Source: Candidatus Methylomirabilota bacterium (GTDB taxonomy: Bacteria > Methylomirabilota > Methylomirabilia > Methylomirabilales > Methylomirabilaceae). From it: 7,474 nt of DNA. The notes beneath the pieces were generated by a model. It did not search any database, had not been told where the DNA came from, and saw only the letters and a list, made by a program, of their open reading frames with translations. Positions 1-6,838 of this stretch are shown here, one piece after another. Positions within the stretch are counted from its first letter, which is position 1, and each line of letters begins with the position of its first letter. The stretch spans positions 1 through 7,474 of the forward strand of contig JAGWRQ010000099.1 of assembly GCA_028869615.1 (NCBI GenBank), written 5' to 3'. Made by a program: the position numbers and the translations under genes.

Positions 1-2
1 TC

Positions 3-1670
3 CGGGATGGGACCTTGATTCGCCTGAACCATCAGCGCTACCCCGGGTGCTATTTGCATCGGAGCCATCCGTCGGACGTCGCAAGGACCGAGCATCTGAC
101 GTTCATCTGCACGTCTCGAAAGGAGGATGCCGGCCCTACGAATAACTGGATGGAGCCGACAGAGGCGCGCGCACAAATCGGGAAGCTCTTTGAGGGCAGC
201 ATGAGGGGCCGGACAATGTTTGTCGTCCCCTATTTGATGGGCCCGGTCGGCTCTCCCTATAGCAGGGTCGGGGTAGAGATTACCGACAGCCCCTACGTGG
301 TTGTCAATATGCGGCTCATGACCCGCATGGGGAAGATCGCGCTTGAGCGACTTGGCGGGTCGGACAGCTTTGTCCGCGGCCTGCATTCACTCGGGGACCT
401 GAGTCCGGACCGCCGCTTCATCCTCCACTTCCCCGAGGAGCGTCTCATCTGGAGCATCGGGTCAGGATATGGGGGTAACGCCCTGTTGGGGAAGAAATGC
501 CACGCCCTTCGCATCGCCAGTTGGATCGGACGAGAAGAGGGCTGGTTGGCCGAGCATACCCTGATCGTCGGGGTGGAAGATCCTTCAGGGCAGGTTACCT
601 ATATGGCGGCTGCCTTTCCGAGCGCGTGCGGCAAAACCAATCTGGCGATGCTGGTCCCCCCCCGGGATCTCTCGGGCTACAAGGTGTGGACCGTAGGCGA
701 TGACATCGCTTGGATGCACATCGGGCCTGATGGACGGCTGCGGGCCATCAATCCGGAGGCCGGGTTCTTCGGCGTCGCGCCCGGTACCAGCGTCAAAACG
801 AATCCCAACATCATGGCCGCGGTCGACCGCAATGCGATCTTCACCAATGTGGCCGTTACCCCGGATGGAGAGCCGTGGTGGGAGGGAAAAGACCCGACGC
901 CCCCTCATGGCCTCGTTGATTGGCGAGGCAACCCGTGGATCCCTGGGGAGGGGCCGGCGGCCCATCCCAACTCGCGTTTCACAATGGCCGCCAGACAGTG
1001 CCCGTCAATCTCCCCCCGTTGGGAGGACCCGGAAGGCGTCCCAATCTCGGCGATCATCTTCGGAGGGCGCCGCGCCCGGGTAGCGCCACTCGTCTATCAG
1101 TCGTACAGTTGGCAGCATGGCGTTTTCGTCGGGGCCGGCATGGCCTCGGAGACGACGGCCGCCCAGTCGGGCGCAGTCGGGGTCACCCGGCGCGATCCGA
1201 TGGCGATGATTCCATTCTGTGGCTATCACATGGCCGACTACTTCGCTCACTGGCTCGACATGGGGCCGCGGATCGCGCATCCCCCTGCAATCTTTCACGC
1301 CAACTGGTTTCGAACCGACAGGAACGGCCGCTTCCTCTGGCCCGGCTTTGGCGACAACATTCGGGTCCTGAGGTGGATCCTGGATCGAATTCAAGGTCAG
1401 GGCAAAGGCATTGAGACCCCCATCGGGTTTATTCCCGCACCTGATGCGTTGGACCTGGATGGGCTGAGGCTGCCGGCCGGCATCGCGGACGAGCTGTTGA
1501 GGATCGATGTCGATGCCTGGGCTGCAGAGCAGGCGGAACAGGGCCTGTTCTTTGACCGGCTTGCCCCGCGTCTGCCCGAGAGGATCCGGCAGGAACATGA
1601 AGCGCTCCGCCAGCGGCTCAGCCGCCTCAGCGTGCCCGTGAACGCCGCCGAGCCACCACACGCACCGTAG
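3..1670 (+). CDS. pckG: Phosphoenolpyruvate carboxykinase (GTP), 5'-partial
   Basis: This cytosolic enzyme interconverts oxaloacetate plus GTP with phosphoenolpyruvate, GDP and CO2, at the gluconeogenic/anaplerotic node. The reading frame is open to the left edge, so the TTG at 15 is not a real start. Counting from the first whole codon at 3, 555 residues are visible. The conserved SDVAR arginine (residue 28) normally lies about 80-87 residues into the family, so roughly 55-60 residues are missing and the full protein should be about 610 residues, which is normal. Visible motifs are AGPTNNW near 45, RGRTM and [12 protein letters not shown] (substrate and metal region), the Cys-containing P-loop FPSACGKTN (205-213), the kinase-2 motif GDDIAWM (232-238), [20 protein letters not shown] (396-402) and FLWPGFGDN (444-452). 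The reactive P-loop cysteine and these motifs mark the GTP class, not the ATP class. No disruption is seen. Family assignment is very secure; what lies upstream is unknown. Confidence 0.97.
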   Translation, partial: RDGTLIRLNHQRYPGCYLHRSHPSDVARTEHLTFICTSRKEDAGPTNNWMEPTEARAQIGKLFEGSMRGRTMFVVPYLMGPVGSPYSRVGVEITDSPYVVVNMRLMTRMGKIALERLGGSDSFVRGLHSLGDLSPDRRFILHFPEERLIWSIGSGYGGNALLGKKCHALRIASWIGREEGWLAEHTLIVGVEDPSGQVTYMAAAFPSACGKTNLAMLVPPRDLSGYKVWTVGDDIAWMHIGPDGRLRAINPEAGFFGVAPGTSVKTNPNIMAAVDRNAIFTNVAVTPDGEPWWEGKDPTPPHGLVDWRGNPWIPGEGPAAHPNSRFTMAARQCPSISPRWEDPEGVPISAIIFGGRRARVAPLVYQSYSWQHGVFVGAGMASETTAAQSGAVGVTRRDPMAMIPFCGYHMADYFAHWLDMGPRIAHPPAIFHANWFRTDRNGRFLWPGFGDNIRVLRWILDRIQGQGKGIETPIGFIPAPDALDLDGLRLPAGIADELLRIDVDAWAAEQAEQGLFFDRLAPRLPERIRQEHEALRQRLSRLSVPVNAAEPPHAP

Positions 1671-1691
1671 TCGCCAACCCTTTCGGCGACT
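1669..1691 (+). terminator. Hairpin overlapping the pckG stop codon; weak terminator candidate
   Basis: A perfect 7-bp stem (AGTCGCC at 1669-1675, GGCGACT at 1685-1691) encloses a 9-base loop and begins inside the TAG stop codon. No T-tract follows, so it is not a textbook intrinsic terminator. It may slow or attenuate readthrough into the kinase gene, protect the 3' end, or be chance. The stem is seen directly; the role is inference. Confidence 0.3.
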
Positions 1692-1717
1692 CCGAATCGA
1701 ATGTGCCCCTCACACGC

Positions 1718-1726
1718 AGAAGGGGA
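1718..1726 (+). promoter_or_regulatory. Ribosome binding site deciding the kinase start
   Basis: AGAAGGGGA lies 7 bases before GTG 1734. The upstream in-frame ATG at 1701 has no purine-rich site in front of it. This favours GTG 1734 as the true start of the hybrid kinase, removing 11 residues that carry no recognisable domain. Confidence 0.5.
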
Positions 1727-1733
1727 ATTGCCA

Positions 1734-4079
1734 GTGCGGTCCGAAGAGCCGGCGATACCGAATCAAGCGCTGCGCGCCGAAATCGCTGAATACCGGCGGG
1801 CGGAGAAGGCCCTGCGGGAAAGCGAGGCAAAATATCGCGCGCTTGTCAGCGAGGTGAGCGACGGGCTGTTCGTCGTGAACGCTCAGGGAGTCATCACCTT
1901 TGCTAACCGGTCGCTGGCCAGGATCCATGGCGTTGAAACCCCGGAACAACTCGTAGGCCGCAGCATCTTCGAACTCATCACCCCCGTTGAGCTGAACCGC
2001 ATCAAAGAGCTATTCGTCCGCGACGTGCAGACCGGGACCCCAACTGAGGCCGTAGCGACTGAAATTATGCGCCCGGATGGAACGCGCGCGTTCGTTGAGG
2101 TGAAGCCGGTTCCTATTCTGGAGGATGGCAGGGTGGTGGGCTTCCAAGGGATCCTACGCGATGTGACCGCGCACAAGCGGTCGGAGCTCGCCCTCCGGAA
2201 GGCTCACGACCTTCTTACGGCGGTGATTGAGGCCTCGCCAATGAGCATCACCGTCCTGGATCGTGAGGGGAACGTCAGGGTATGGAATCGAGCAGCGGAA
2301 CGGGTCTTTGACTGGCAAAAAGCGGAAGTCCTCGGGCGCGCTCTTCCCACCATCCCCCCGAACAAATGCCGGGAGTTCCGGACCTTTCTCAATCGGACGC
2401 TGGCGGGGGAAACGCTCGCCGGCATCGAGGTCGTTCGCCAGAAGAAAGATGGCTCTCTAATCGACATCAGCCTGTGGACGGCGCCGCTGCACGATGAGGA
2501 GAGCGGCATTTACGGCGTCGTCGGTATCCTGGTGGACATCACGGGGCGCAAGCAGGCCGAGAGGCGAATCCGCCTTCAGGCGGCGGCGCTGGAGGCGGCC
2601 GCAAACGGTATCATCATTACTGATCGTTACGGAACAATCCTGTGGGTCAACCCTGCCTTTGCGCGGCTGACCGGCTATACCGCCGAGGAGGCTATCGGCC
2701 GGAACCCACGCATCCTCAGGTCGGGCCGACACGATCAGACGTTCTACCAGAACCTTTGGGAGACCATTCTTTCCAGGAGAGTGTGGCAAGGCGAGACCGT
2801 TAACCGTCGTAAGGACGGCAGCCTCTACACTGAGGAGCAAACCATTACCCCCGTTCTGGACGAACGAGGAGAAATTACTCATTTTGTCGCCATCAAACTG
2901 GATATTACCGAGCGCACACGTCTCGAAGACCAGCTTCGCCAGTCGCAGAAGCTGGCGGCTGTCGGCCTCTTGGCTGGGGGGATCGCACACGATTTCAATA
3001 ATCTCCTGAACGGGATTATCGGCTTCTCGGAACTCGCCTTGGGGGAGATGCCCCCGGAAAGCAAGGCATATCGTCATCTCAGCCGCATACCACAGATAGG
3101 CCGCCGGGCCGCGAGTCTTGTGGTCCAGGTGCTGAGCTTTGCGCGGAAGGCCCCGCTGCAACGCAAGCCGCTGGATCTGGGCTTGCCGCTCACAGAGACG
3201 GCGACGATGTTACAGCGAACGCTTCCCGAGACGATTACCATCACGCTGGAGCCGGCCCACGAGCCCCTCGTGGTCAACGCAGATGCCGCCCAGATGCAGC
3301 AGATTATTCTCAATCTTGCCACCAACGCTCGTGATGCGATGCCCCAGGGTGGGACCCTGACCCTTCGGCTGGCGCCGGTTACGTTTATCGAGACGAGCCT
3401 GGATGGGTACCCGGAGCGTCGGCCGGGCGCCTTCGCCCGTCTGACTGTAGCCGATACCGGGACCGGCATTGCGGCTGCCATCCGGGACCGAATCTTCGAG
3501 CCCTTCTTCACGACCAAGGAGCCCGGCAGTGGGACCGGCTTGGGTCTGGCCTCGGTCTACGGGATCGTTCACCAGCACGAGGGTTGGATCGAGGTGGAGA
3601 CGGCCGAAGGCCAAGGGAGCGCCTTTCACATTTTCCTCCCTCTAATTTCCGCTCCGGCAGAAGCTACGCCATCGCCCGCGAAGGCGCTGCCGCTGGGGAC
3701 CGAGACGCTCTTGTTGGTGGAGGACAACCCGATGGTCCGAGAGGTGGGAGAGGTCCTCCTGAGTGACCTTGGGTACACTGTCCTCAGCGCCGCAGATGGT
3801 GTCGAGGCGCTGGCGATCTTCCAAGCGCATCCCGACATCGCCCTGGTCCTTACCGACGCCATTATGCCCCGGATGGGGGCGGCAGACCTGATCCCTGCCC
3901 TGCGCGCCCTCAACCCTGACATCAGGGTGCTGGTCGCCACCGGCTATGCCCCGGATGAGATTCAGCATAGCCTGAAAAGCTCGGGGGTTGCCGGTTATGT
4001 TCGGAAGCCGTTTTCTAAGGCCGACCTGGCTGCTGCGGTCCGCACGGCCATCGACGGTGAATCGTCTGCCAGACACTAA
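1734..4079 (+). CDS. Hybrid sensor histidine kinase: PAS-PAS-PAS-HisKA-HATPase-REC
   Basis: This 781-residue signalling kinase has no signal peptide or membrane segment, so it should sense a cytoplasmic cue. Domain order (residues from GTG 1734): a short coiled coil (about 10-35); PAS1 (about 35-150), PAS2 (160-275) and PAS3 (282-395), each ending in a PAC-like DIT/DVT motif; HisKA with AHDFNN and phospho-acceptor His419; HATPase_c with N-box Asn531, G1 DTGTGI from 574, FEPFFTTK, and G2 GTGLGLASV from 600; then a receiver with E663/D664, phospho-acceptor Asp708, Thr736 and Lys758. All catalytic residues are present. PAS3 carries NPRILRSG and NRRKDGSLY, a pattern also found in NifL-type redox PAS domains; a flavin cofactor is possible but unproven. 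There is no DNA-binding output, so phosphate must pass to an unlinked partner or the receiver must act on the kinase. Start chosen by the site at 1718-1726; ATG 1701 would give 792 residues. It follows pckG by 63 bases and may be cotranscribed with it. The ligand and target are unknown. Confidence 0.93.
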   Translation: MRSEEPAIPNQALRAEIAEYRRAEKALRESEAKYRALVSEVSDGLFVVNAQGVITFANRSLARIHGVETPEQLVGRSIFELITPVELNRIKELFVRDVQTGTPTEAVATEIMRPDGTRAFVEVKPVPILEDGRVVGFQGILRDVTAHKRSELALRKAHDLLTAVIEASPMSITVLDREGNVRVWNRAAERVFDWQKAEVLGRALPTIPPNKCREFRTFLNRTLAGETLAGIEVVRQKKDGSLIDISLWTAPLHDEESGIYGVVGILVDITGRKQAERRIRLQAAALEAAANGIIITDRYGTILWVNPAFARLTGYTAEEAIGRNPRILRSGRHDQTFYQNLWETILSRRVWQGETVNRRKDGSLYTEEQTITPVLDERGEITHFVAIKLDITERTRLEDQLRQSQKLAAVGLLAGGIAHDFNNLLNGIIGFSELALGEMPPESKAYRHLSRIPQIGRRAASLVVQVLSFARKAPLQRKPLDLGLPLTETATMLQRTLPETITITLEPAHEPLVVNADAAQMQQIILNLATNARDAMPQGGTLTLRLAPVTFIETSLDGYPERRPGAFARLTVADTGTGIAAAIRDRIFEPFFTTKEPGSGTGLGLASVYGIVHQHEGWIEVETAEGQGSAFHIFLPLISAPAEATPSPAKALPLGTETLLLVEDNPMVREVGEVLLSDLGYTVLSAADGVEALAIFQAHPDIALVLTDAIMPRMGAADLIPALRALNPDIRVLVATGYAPDEIQHSLKSSGVAGYVRKPFSKADLAAAVRTAIDGESSARH

Positions 4080-4118
4080 CCGTGGAGCGCAGGCGCAGCC
4101 ACCCGTTCGGTCAGTAAG

Positions 4119-4146
4119 TTGCCTTTTCCTCCCCATGGGATACAAT
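4119..4146 (+). promoter_or_regulatory. Sigma70-like promoter for the 4181-5958 gene group
   Basis: TTGCCT (4119-4124, 4 of 6 matches to TTGACA) and TACAAT (4141-4146, 5 of 6 matches to TATAAT) are 16 bases apart. They lie in the gap after the kinase stop codon. Transcription would start near 4153, giving a leader of about 28 bases before ATG 4181. The match and placement are good, but it is unproven. Confidence 0.5.
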
Positions 4147-4169
4147 ACAACTTGGGCGGCGTGATGCCC

Positions 4170-4177
4170 GGAGGGAG
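4170..4177 (+). promoter_or_regulatory. Strong ribosome binding site for the small Cys-rich gene
   Basis: GGAGGGAG sits just upstream of ATG 4181, with the GGAGG core 6 bases from the start. It is among the strongest Shine-Dalgarno sequences in the window and is the main evidence that this 60-residue reading frame is translated. Confidence 0.6.
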
Positions 4178-4180
4178 TTC

Positions 4181-4363
4181 ATGGAAGAGCAGTTTGTCGC
4201 TATCACGCTTCACCGGATCGCCGGCAAGATAGTCTGCGGCGTCGTCACCCTGGCCAGGCAGCCGGATCGCTCCTGGTGGGGGAAATGCTGTAAGTGCGGA
4301 GAGGAGTTCCGGGTGGAACCGGACGCCCGGTTCGAGGGGCAGGTCCGTGCGATGAGAAACTGA
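4181..4363 (+). CDS. Small Cys-rich hypothetical protein (60 aa)
   Basis: I do not recognise a named family. The protein has 60 residues, no signal peptide and no membrane helix. It starts with a beta-like stretch (residues 4-25) and then has a CCKCG cluster at Cys36, Cys37 and Cys39, followed by EEFRVEPDARF. This looks like a single zinc knuckle or rubredoxin-like half-site; His11 and Cys19 could supply further ligands, or two copies could share a metal. It is likely to be real because it has a strong ribosome binding site (4170-4177), a candidate promoter just upstream, and a stop codon only 3 bases before the CYTH gene, which implies translational coupling. A role as a metal-binding partner or regulator of the CYTH protein is only a guess from this arrangement. 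Confidence 0.72.
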   Translation: MEEQFVAITLHRIAGKIVCGVVTLARQPDRSWWGKCCKCGEEFRVEPDARFEGQVRAMRN

Positions 4364-4366
4364 CCG

Positions 4367-4903
4367 ATGCTGAATATCGAGCTGAAAGCGCGCTGTGACG
4401 ATCTCGGAAGGCTTCGAGAGCGCTGCGAATCGCTCGGAGCGGAGGGTCAGGAGCCGGAGCGGCAGGTCGATACCTATTTCACCGTAAGCCATGGCCGCCT
4501 CAAGCTTCGTGAGTTGCTGGAGTCAGGCGCTGAGCTGATTTATTATATTCGAGACGATGTGGCCGGGGCGCAGGAAAGTCACTACGAACTCTATCAGGTA
4601 GAGGACGCTGAGGGTCTCAAGGCGATGCTCGCCCAGGCGCTCGGTGTCAGTGTCGTGGTCGCGAAGCGGCGCGAGACCTTTGCGCTCGGCAATGTCCGGA
4701 TCCACCTCGACAAGGTGCAGGGGCTGGGCAGCTTTGTTGAGCTTCAAGGGACTGTCGATGAACCGGGGGAGCTGCCGTTGGTCGCCGACGAGGTTCAAGA
4801 CGTACAACGGGCGCTGGGGATCGATTCGCAATCTCTCGTCAAAGAGTCGTACGCAACCCTAGTCGGCAGGGCGGAGGCGACGCGAGGGCCTTGCGCCAAC
4901 TGA
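4367..4903 (+). CDS. CYTH domain protein (class IV adenylate cyclase-like / triphosphatase fold)
   Basis: This 178-residue soluble protein belongs to the CYTH (CyaB/thiamine triphosphatase) superfamily, whose members bind triphosphates and divalent metals inside a beta-barrel tunnel. Visible tunnel motifs are NIELKAR at 3-9, DTYF at 35-38, GRLKLRE at 43-49, ELIYYIR at 56-62, KRR at 100-102, RIHLD at 111-115 and FVELQ at 123-127. The usual ExExK signature appears as N3-x-E5-x-K7; the NxExK form is common in proteins annotated as class IV adenylate cyclase. The family includes cAMP-forming cyclases, thiamine triphosphatases and inorganic triphosphatases, and sequence alone does not tell these apart. 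Length is typical of a stand-alone CYTH domain. ATG 4367 has only a weak ribosome binding site, consistent with coupling to the gene ending at 4363. A link to cAMP signalling is possible but not shown. Confidence 0.9.
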   Translation: MLNIELKARCDDLGRLRERCESLGAEGQEPERQVDTYFTVSHGRLKLRELLESGAELIYYIRDDVAGAQESHYELYQVEDAEGLKAMLAQALGVSVVVAKRRETFALGNVRIHLDKVQGLGSFVELQGTVDEPGELPLVADEVQDVQRALGIDSQSLVKESYATLVGRAEATRGPCAN

Positions 4904-4976
4904 CCAGCCAGCCGACGTCAGAGGCGCCTACGTAGACCGCCACAAGCTCTTTACAGGGGCGAAGCAATCGCGTCTT

Positions 4977-4982
4977 GAGGAG
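4977..4982 (+). promoter_or_regulatory. Ribosome binding site deciding the aldo/keto reductase start
   Basis: GAGGAG is placed 7 bases before ATG 4990, ideal spacing. The longer frame from TTG 4975 would put its start codon directly against this site, so ATG 4990 is preferred. Confidence 0.65.
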
Positions 4983-4989
4983 ACCCCGC

Positions 4990-5958
4990 ATGGAGTGTCG
5001 CAGGCTTGGGCGCACAGACGTTCAGGTGGCGGAGATCGGTTTTGGAGCCTGGGGAATCGGCAAGGGGTGGTGGGGTAAGGCCGATGACACCCTCTCGGTC
5101 AGAGCGCTGGTCAGGGCGCTGGAGTTAGGTGTCAGCTTTATCGACACCGCATATGCCTATGGCGATGGGCACAGCGAACGACTGATCGCCAAGGCCTTTA
5201 AGGAGGTCCGCCACCGCGTCTTTGTCGCGACGAAGGTTCCACCGAAGAGCGCCGATTGGCCGCCCAAGCCGGGGACCACGGCGCGACAGGCCTTTCCCGC
5301 CGATTGGATCATCACGCACACCGAGCAGAGTCTCCAGCATCTTCAAGCCGAGCGCCTCGATCTCCAGCAGTTCCATATCTGGCGCGATGAGTGGCTCGGT
5401 GAGCCGGAGTGGCAAGAGGCGGTCCATCGATTAAAGCGGCAGGGGAAGGTCCAATTCTTTGGGGTCTCCATCATGGACCACCAACCAGGAAGCGCGCTGG
5501 AACTGGTGAAGTCCGGGCTGGTCGATACCATCCAGGTGATCTACAACATCTTCGACCAATCTCCGGAAGAGGCCCTGTTCCCACTGTGCCGGGCGCAAGA
5601 CGTCGGTGTCATCGCCAGGGTCCCATTCGACGAAGGGGGCCTGACCGGCAGGCTCTCTCCGGACACGACTTTCCCCCGGGATTCGTTTCAGGGCTTCTAC
5701 TTCCGCGAGGGTCGGTTGCAGGAGACGTGTGAGCGCGTTGATCGACTCAAGCCGCTGCTGGAGGGGGAGATCAAGACTGTGGCGCAGCTTGCGCTCAAGT
5801 TCTGTCTGAGCCACCCGGCGGTCTCGACAGTGATCCCCGGGATGCGCCGGCCGGAGCATGTGGAGGCGAACTGCTCGGCCTCCGATGGCGAGCCGCTTGG
5901 ATCCGAGCCGCTCGCCGCCCTGAGGGCCCACGCCTGGCCCAGAAACTTTTATCAGTAG
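4990..5958 (+). CDS. Aldo/keto reductase family oxidoreductase
   Basis: This is a cytosolic (beta/alpha)8-barrel enzyme expected to reduce aldehydes or ketones with NADPH. It has 322 residues from ATG 4990, a normal length. The early motif RRLGRTDVQVAEIGFGAWGIG is typical of the family start. The full catalytic tetrad can be placed: Asp52 and Tyr57 in FIDTAYAYG, Lys82 in VFVATKV and His129 in LQQFHIW. Later motifs are GKVQFFGVS, IQVIYNIFDQSPE (substrate and cofactor face), a GGLTGRL region and the C-terminal cofactor segment AVSTVIPGMRRPEHVEANC. The insert with paired tryptophans around HIWRDEWLGEPEWQ may shape the substrate pocket. Substrate is unknown. It is 86 bases after the CYTH gene in the same direction and may be in the same transcription unit; I see no good promoter in that gap. 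Family is secure, specific role is not. Confidence 0.94.
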   Translation: MECRRLGRTDVQVAEIGFGAWGIGKGWWGKADDTLSVRALVRALELGVSFIDTAYAYGDGHSERLIAKAFKEVRHRVFVATKVPPKSADWPPKPGTTARQAFPADWIITHTEQSLQHLQAERLDLQQFHIWRDEWLGEPEWQEAVHRLKRQGKVQFFGVSIMDHQPGSALELVKSGLVDTIQVIYNIFDQSPEEALFPLCRAQDVGVIARVPFDEGGLTGRLSPDTTFPRDSFQGFYFREGRLQETCERVDRLKPLLEGEIKTVAQLALKFCLSHPAVSTVIPGMRRPEHVEANCSASDGEPLGSEPLAALRAHAWPRNFYQ

Positions 5959-5990
5959 CTGGAGCCAGACCTTTCCCGTCTGTCGTCCAA

Positions 5991-6013
5991 CGCGGCATCG
6001 ACATCAGGCCGCG
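5991..6013 (+). terminator. GC-rich hairpin after the aldo/keto reductase; weak terminator candidate
   Basis: A perfect 6-bp stem (CGCGGC at 5991-5996, GCCGCG at 6008-6013) has an 11-base loop. A smaller 5-bp stem (CAGAC 5966-5970, GTCTG 5978-5982) lies closer to the stop codon. Neither has a following T-tract, so termination is only suggested by position. Confidence 0.25.
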
Positions 6014-6035
6014 GGGTAGCGTCCGCTGTTCTGGC

Positions 6036-6127
6036 TCGTCATTCCGTGCGTGACACGCCTGCCCCGTACCTAATACGGGGGAATCCAGTCGGGCCCTTCT
6101 GGATACCGGCTTCCGTCGGTATGACGA
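6036..6127. repeat. Nested palindromic dispersed-type repeat element (about 92 bp)
   Basis: The ends are inverted: TCGTCATTCC (6036-6045) pairs with GGTATGACGA (6118-6127) with one mismatch. Inside are a perfect 7-bp hairpin with a 5-base loop (CCCCGTA 6062-6068, TACGGGG 6074-6080) and a second stem with one mismatch (GGAATCCAG 6080-6088, CTGGATACC 6099-6107). The layout and the GTCATTCC, GAATCCAG, CTGGAT and ATGACG blocks match the common dispersed bacterial repeat whose shadow translation reads like VIPxxAGIQ; the reverse frame here gives VIPTEAGIQ. Such elements are noncoding and scattered in many copies. Only one copy is in this window, so its repetitive nature is from knowledge of the family. 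The 271 bases from 5959 to 6229 contain no supportable gene. Confidence 0.65.
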
Positions 6128-6177
6128 ACTCGCGGCAAGCCGCTTGGAATGAACCCTCAGTAGATTCAACCATATCA

Positions 6178-6201
6178 TACGCCATATATTCGTATGGCGT
6201 A
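6178..6201. promoter_or_regulatory. Perfect inverted repeat upstream of brnT; candidate operator
   Basis: TACGCCATA (6178-6186) and TATGGCGTA (6193-6201) form a perfect 9-bp inverted repeat with a 6-base spacer, 28 bases before the brnT start. A TATATT hexamer (6185-6190) resembling a -10 box lies inside it, though no convincing -35 box is spaced correctly. BrnT-BrnA complexes are known to repress their own promoters through the ribbon-helix-helix antitoxin, so this is a plausible operator. It could instead be only an RNA hairpin. Confidence 0.45.
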
Positions 6202-6229
6202 ATCTCGAATCCTGTGTTAAGCTTGCCCA

Positions 6230-6517
6230 GTGAAAAAGGTACAGTTTGAATGGGATCCCAACAAAGATGCTGAAAACCAGCTTGAGCATGGGGTACCGTT
6301 CTCACTGGCTCAATACGCTTTCGCCGACCCTCATCGTGTCATCGCGGAAGACCTCGCTCACAGTAAGAGCGAGAAGCGCTATTTCTGTTTCGGCAAGGTC
6401 GAAGGCGGCATTCTGACTGTCCGCTTTACCTATCGCGGAGGCGTGATTCGTATCTTCGGCGCCGGTTACTGGCGGAAAGGCAAGGCTATTTATGAGTACG
6501 AAAATCAAATACACTGA
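6230..6517 (+). CDS. brnT: BrnT family ribonuclease toxin (DUF497)
   Basis: BrnT toxins are small RNases of type II toxin-antitoxin systems that inhibit translation until bound by BrnA. This 95-residue protein has the family layout: the opening VQFEWDPNKDAENQLEHGVPF, the middle FADPHRVI, then SEKRYFCFGKVEGGILTVRFTYRGG, and a C-terminal RIFGAGYWRKGKAIYEYEN that corresponds to the usual RIISAR...YE ending. Length is normal and there is no frameshift, so it is probably functional. The start is GTG 6230, without a clear ribosome binding site, which may keep toxin output low. Its 3' end overlaps brnA by 26 bases, the classic toxin-first order. The gene is visibly more AT-rich than pckG, the kinase or the reductase, which suggests horizontal acquisition. 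Assignment by motif recognition only. Confidence 0.9.
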   Translation: MKKVQFEWDPNKDAENQLEHGVPFSLAQYAFADPHRVIAEDLAHSKSEKRYFCFGKVEGGILTVRFTYRGGVIRIFGAGYWRKGKAIYEYENQIH

Positions 6518-6770
6518 TGAACCATTCGAGGCCAAAGTCATCCGAGACTTCCTGCCTCCCCCCTCGGATCTCGCGTTCCGAGAACAAGGAGTGAAAGTTA
6601 CTATTGCCCTCAGCAAGAAAAGTGTTGACTTCTTCAAATCCGAGGCAGCCAAACACAATACGCAATACCAACGCATGATTCGCCGACTTGTTGATGCCTA
6701 TGTCGACTCTTACGCAAAGCCTCAATTGCCTCGTTTCACACGCCCCACCCGTAAGCGGGCAACTGGTTAG
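6492..6770 (+). CDS. brnA: BrnA/CopG-like antitoxin
   Basis: This 92-residue protein is the antitoxin partner of BrnT; it should bind and neutralise the toxin and, as a dimer, bind operator DNA. The N-terminal part has IKYTDEPFEAKVIRDFLPPPSDL, a proline-rich motif typical of this antitoxin group. It is followed by VKVTIALSKKSVDFFKSEA and a helix-rich YQRMIRRLVDAYVDSY, consistent with a ribbon-helix-helix (strand, helix, helix) fold at about residues 34-75. The C-terminus is basic (RPTRKRATG). ATG 6492 lies inside the end of brnT in another frame, so the two are translationally coupled. The inverted repeat at 6178-6201 is the likely site for autoregulation. It could be called a CopG-family antitoxin instead of BrnA proper; pairing with BrnT supports the role either way. 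Confidence 0.87.
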   Translation: MSTKIKYTDEPFEAKVIRDFLPPPSDLAFREQGVKVTIALSKKSVDFFKSEAAKHNTQYQRMIRRLVDAYVDSYAKPQLPRFTRPTRKRATG

Positions 6771-6797
6771 CTCGAGTGCTGAGGATGTTCAGCGAGC
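6770..6797 (+). terminator. Bulged hairpin right after brnA; terminator candidate
   Basis: GCTC (6770-6773) and GCTGA (6778-6782) pair with TCAGC (6789-6793) and GAGC (6794-6797). This gives nine base pairs with a 4-base bulge on the left arm and a 6-base loop. It starts on the last base of the brnA stop codon. No strong T-tract follows, so termination is uncertain, but the position at the end of the module fits. Confidence 0.35.
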
Positions 6798-6838
6798 ATA
6801 GAAGGATCGTTCTGCACATACCTGCAGTGGGGATATGT

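Noticed and set aside
15..17. TTG at 15 as the start of PEP carboxykinase
   Set aside because: The frame is open further left and the family needs about 55-60 more N-terminal residues, so the gene simply enters from outside the window.
1005..1661. A 218-residue open frame on the - strand inside pckG
   Set aside because: It lies fully opposite a strongly conserved enzyme, shows no family resemblance, and long antisense frames are expected in GC-rich coding DNA.
2457..3161. A 234-residue open frame on the - strand inside the kinase gene
   Set aside because: Same reason: shadow of a real gene, with no recognisable domain and no promoter or ribosome binding site evidence.
4950..4978. A promoter (TTTACA box) before the aldo/keto reductase
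   Set aside because: The -35-like box is fair but the sequence 17 bases on (TCTTGA) is not a credible -10 box.
5431..5931. A 166-residue open frame on the - strand inside the aldo/keto reductase
   Set aside because: Antisense shadow of a conserved catalytic gene; no independent support.
5959..6229. CRISPR array or tRNA in the hairpin-rich gap
   Set aside because: There are no evenly spaced direct repeats, and the stems do not form a cloverleaf with conserved T-loop and anticodon features.
5795..6289. A 164-residue - strand frame running from the repeat region into the reductase
   Set aside because: Its recognisable part is only the shadow translation of the dispersed palindromic repeat; the rest is antisense to the reductase and brnT.
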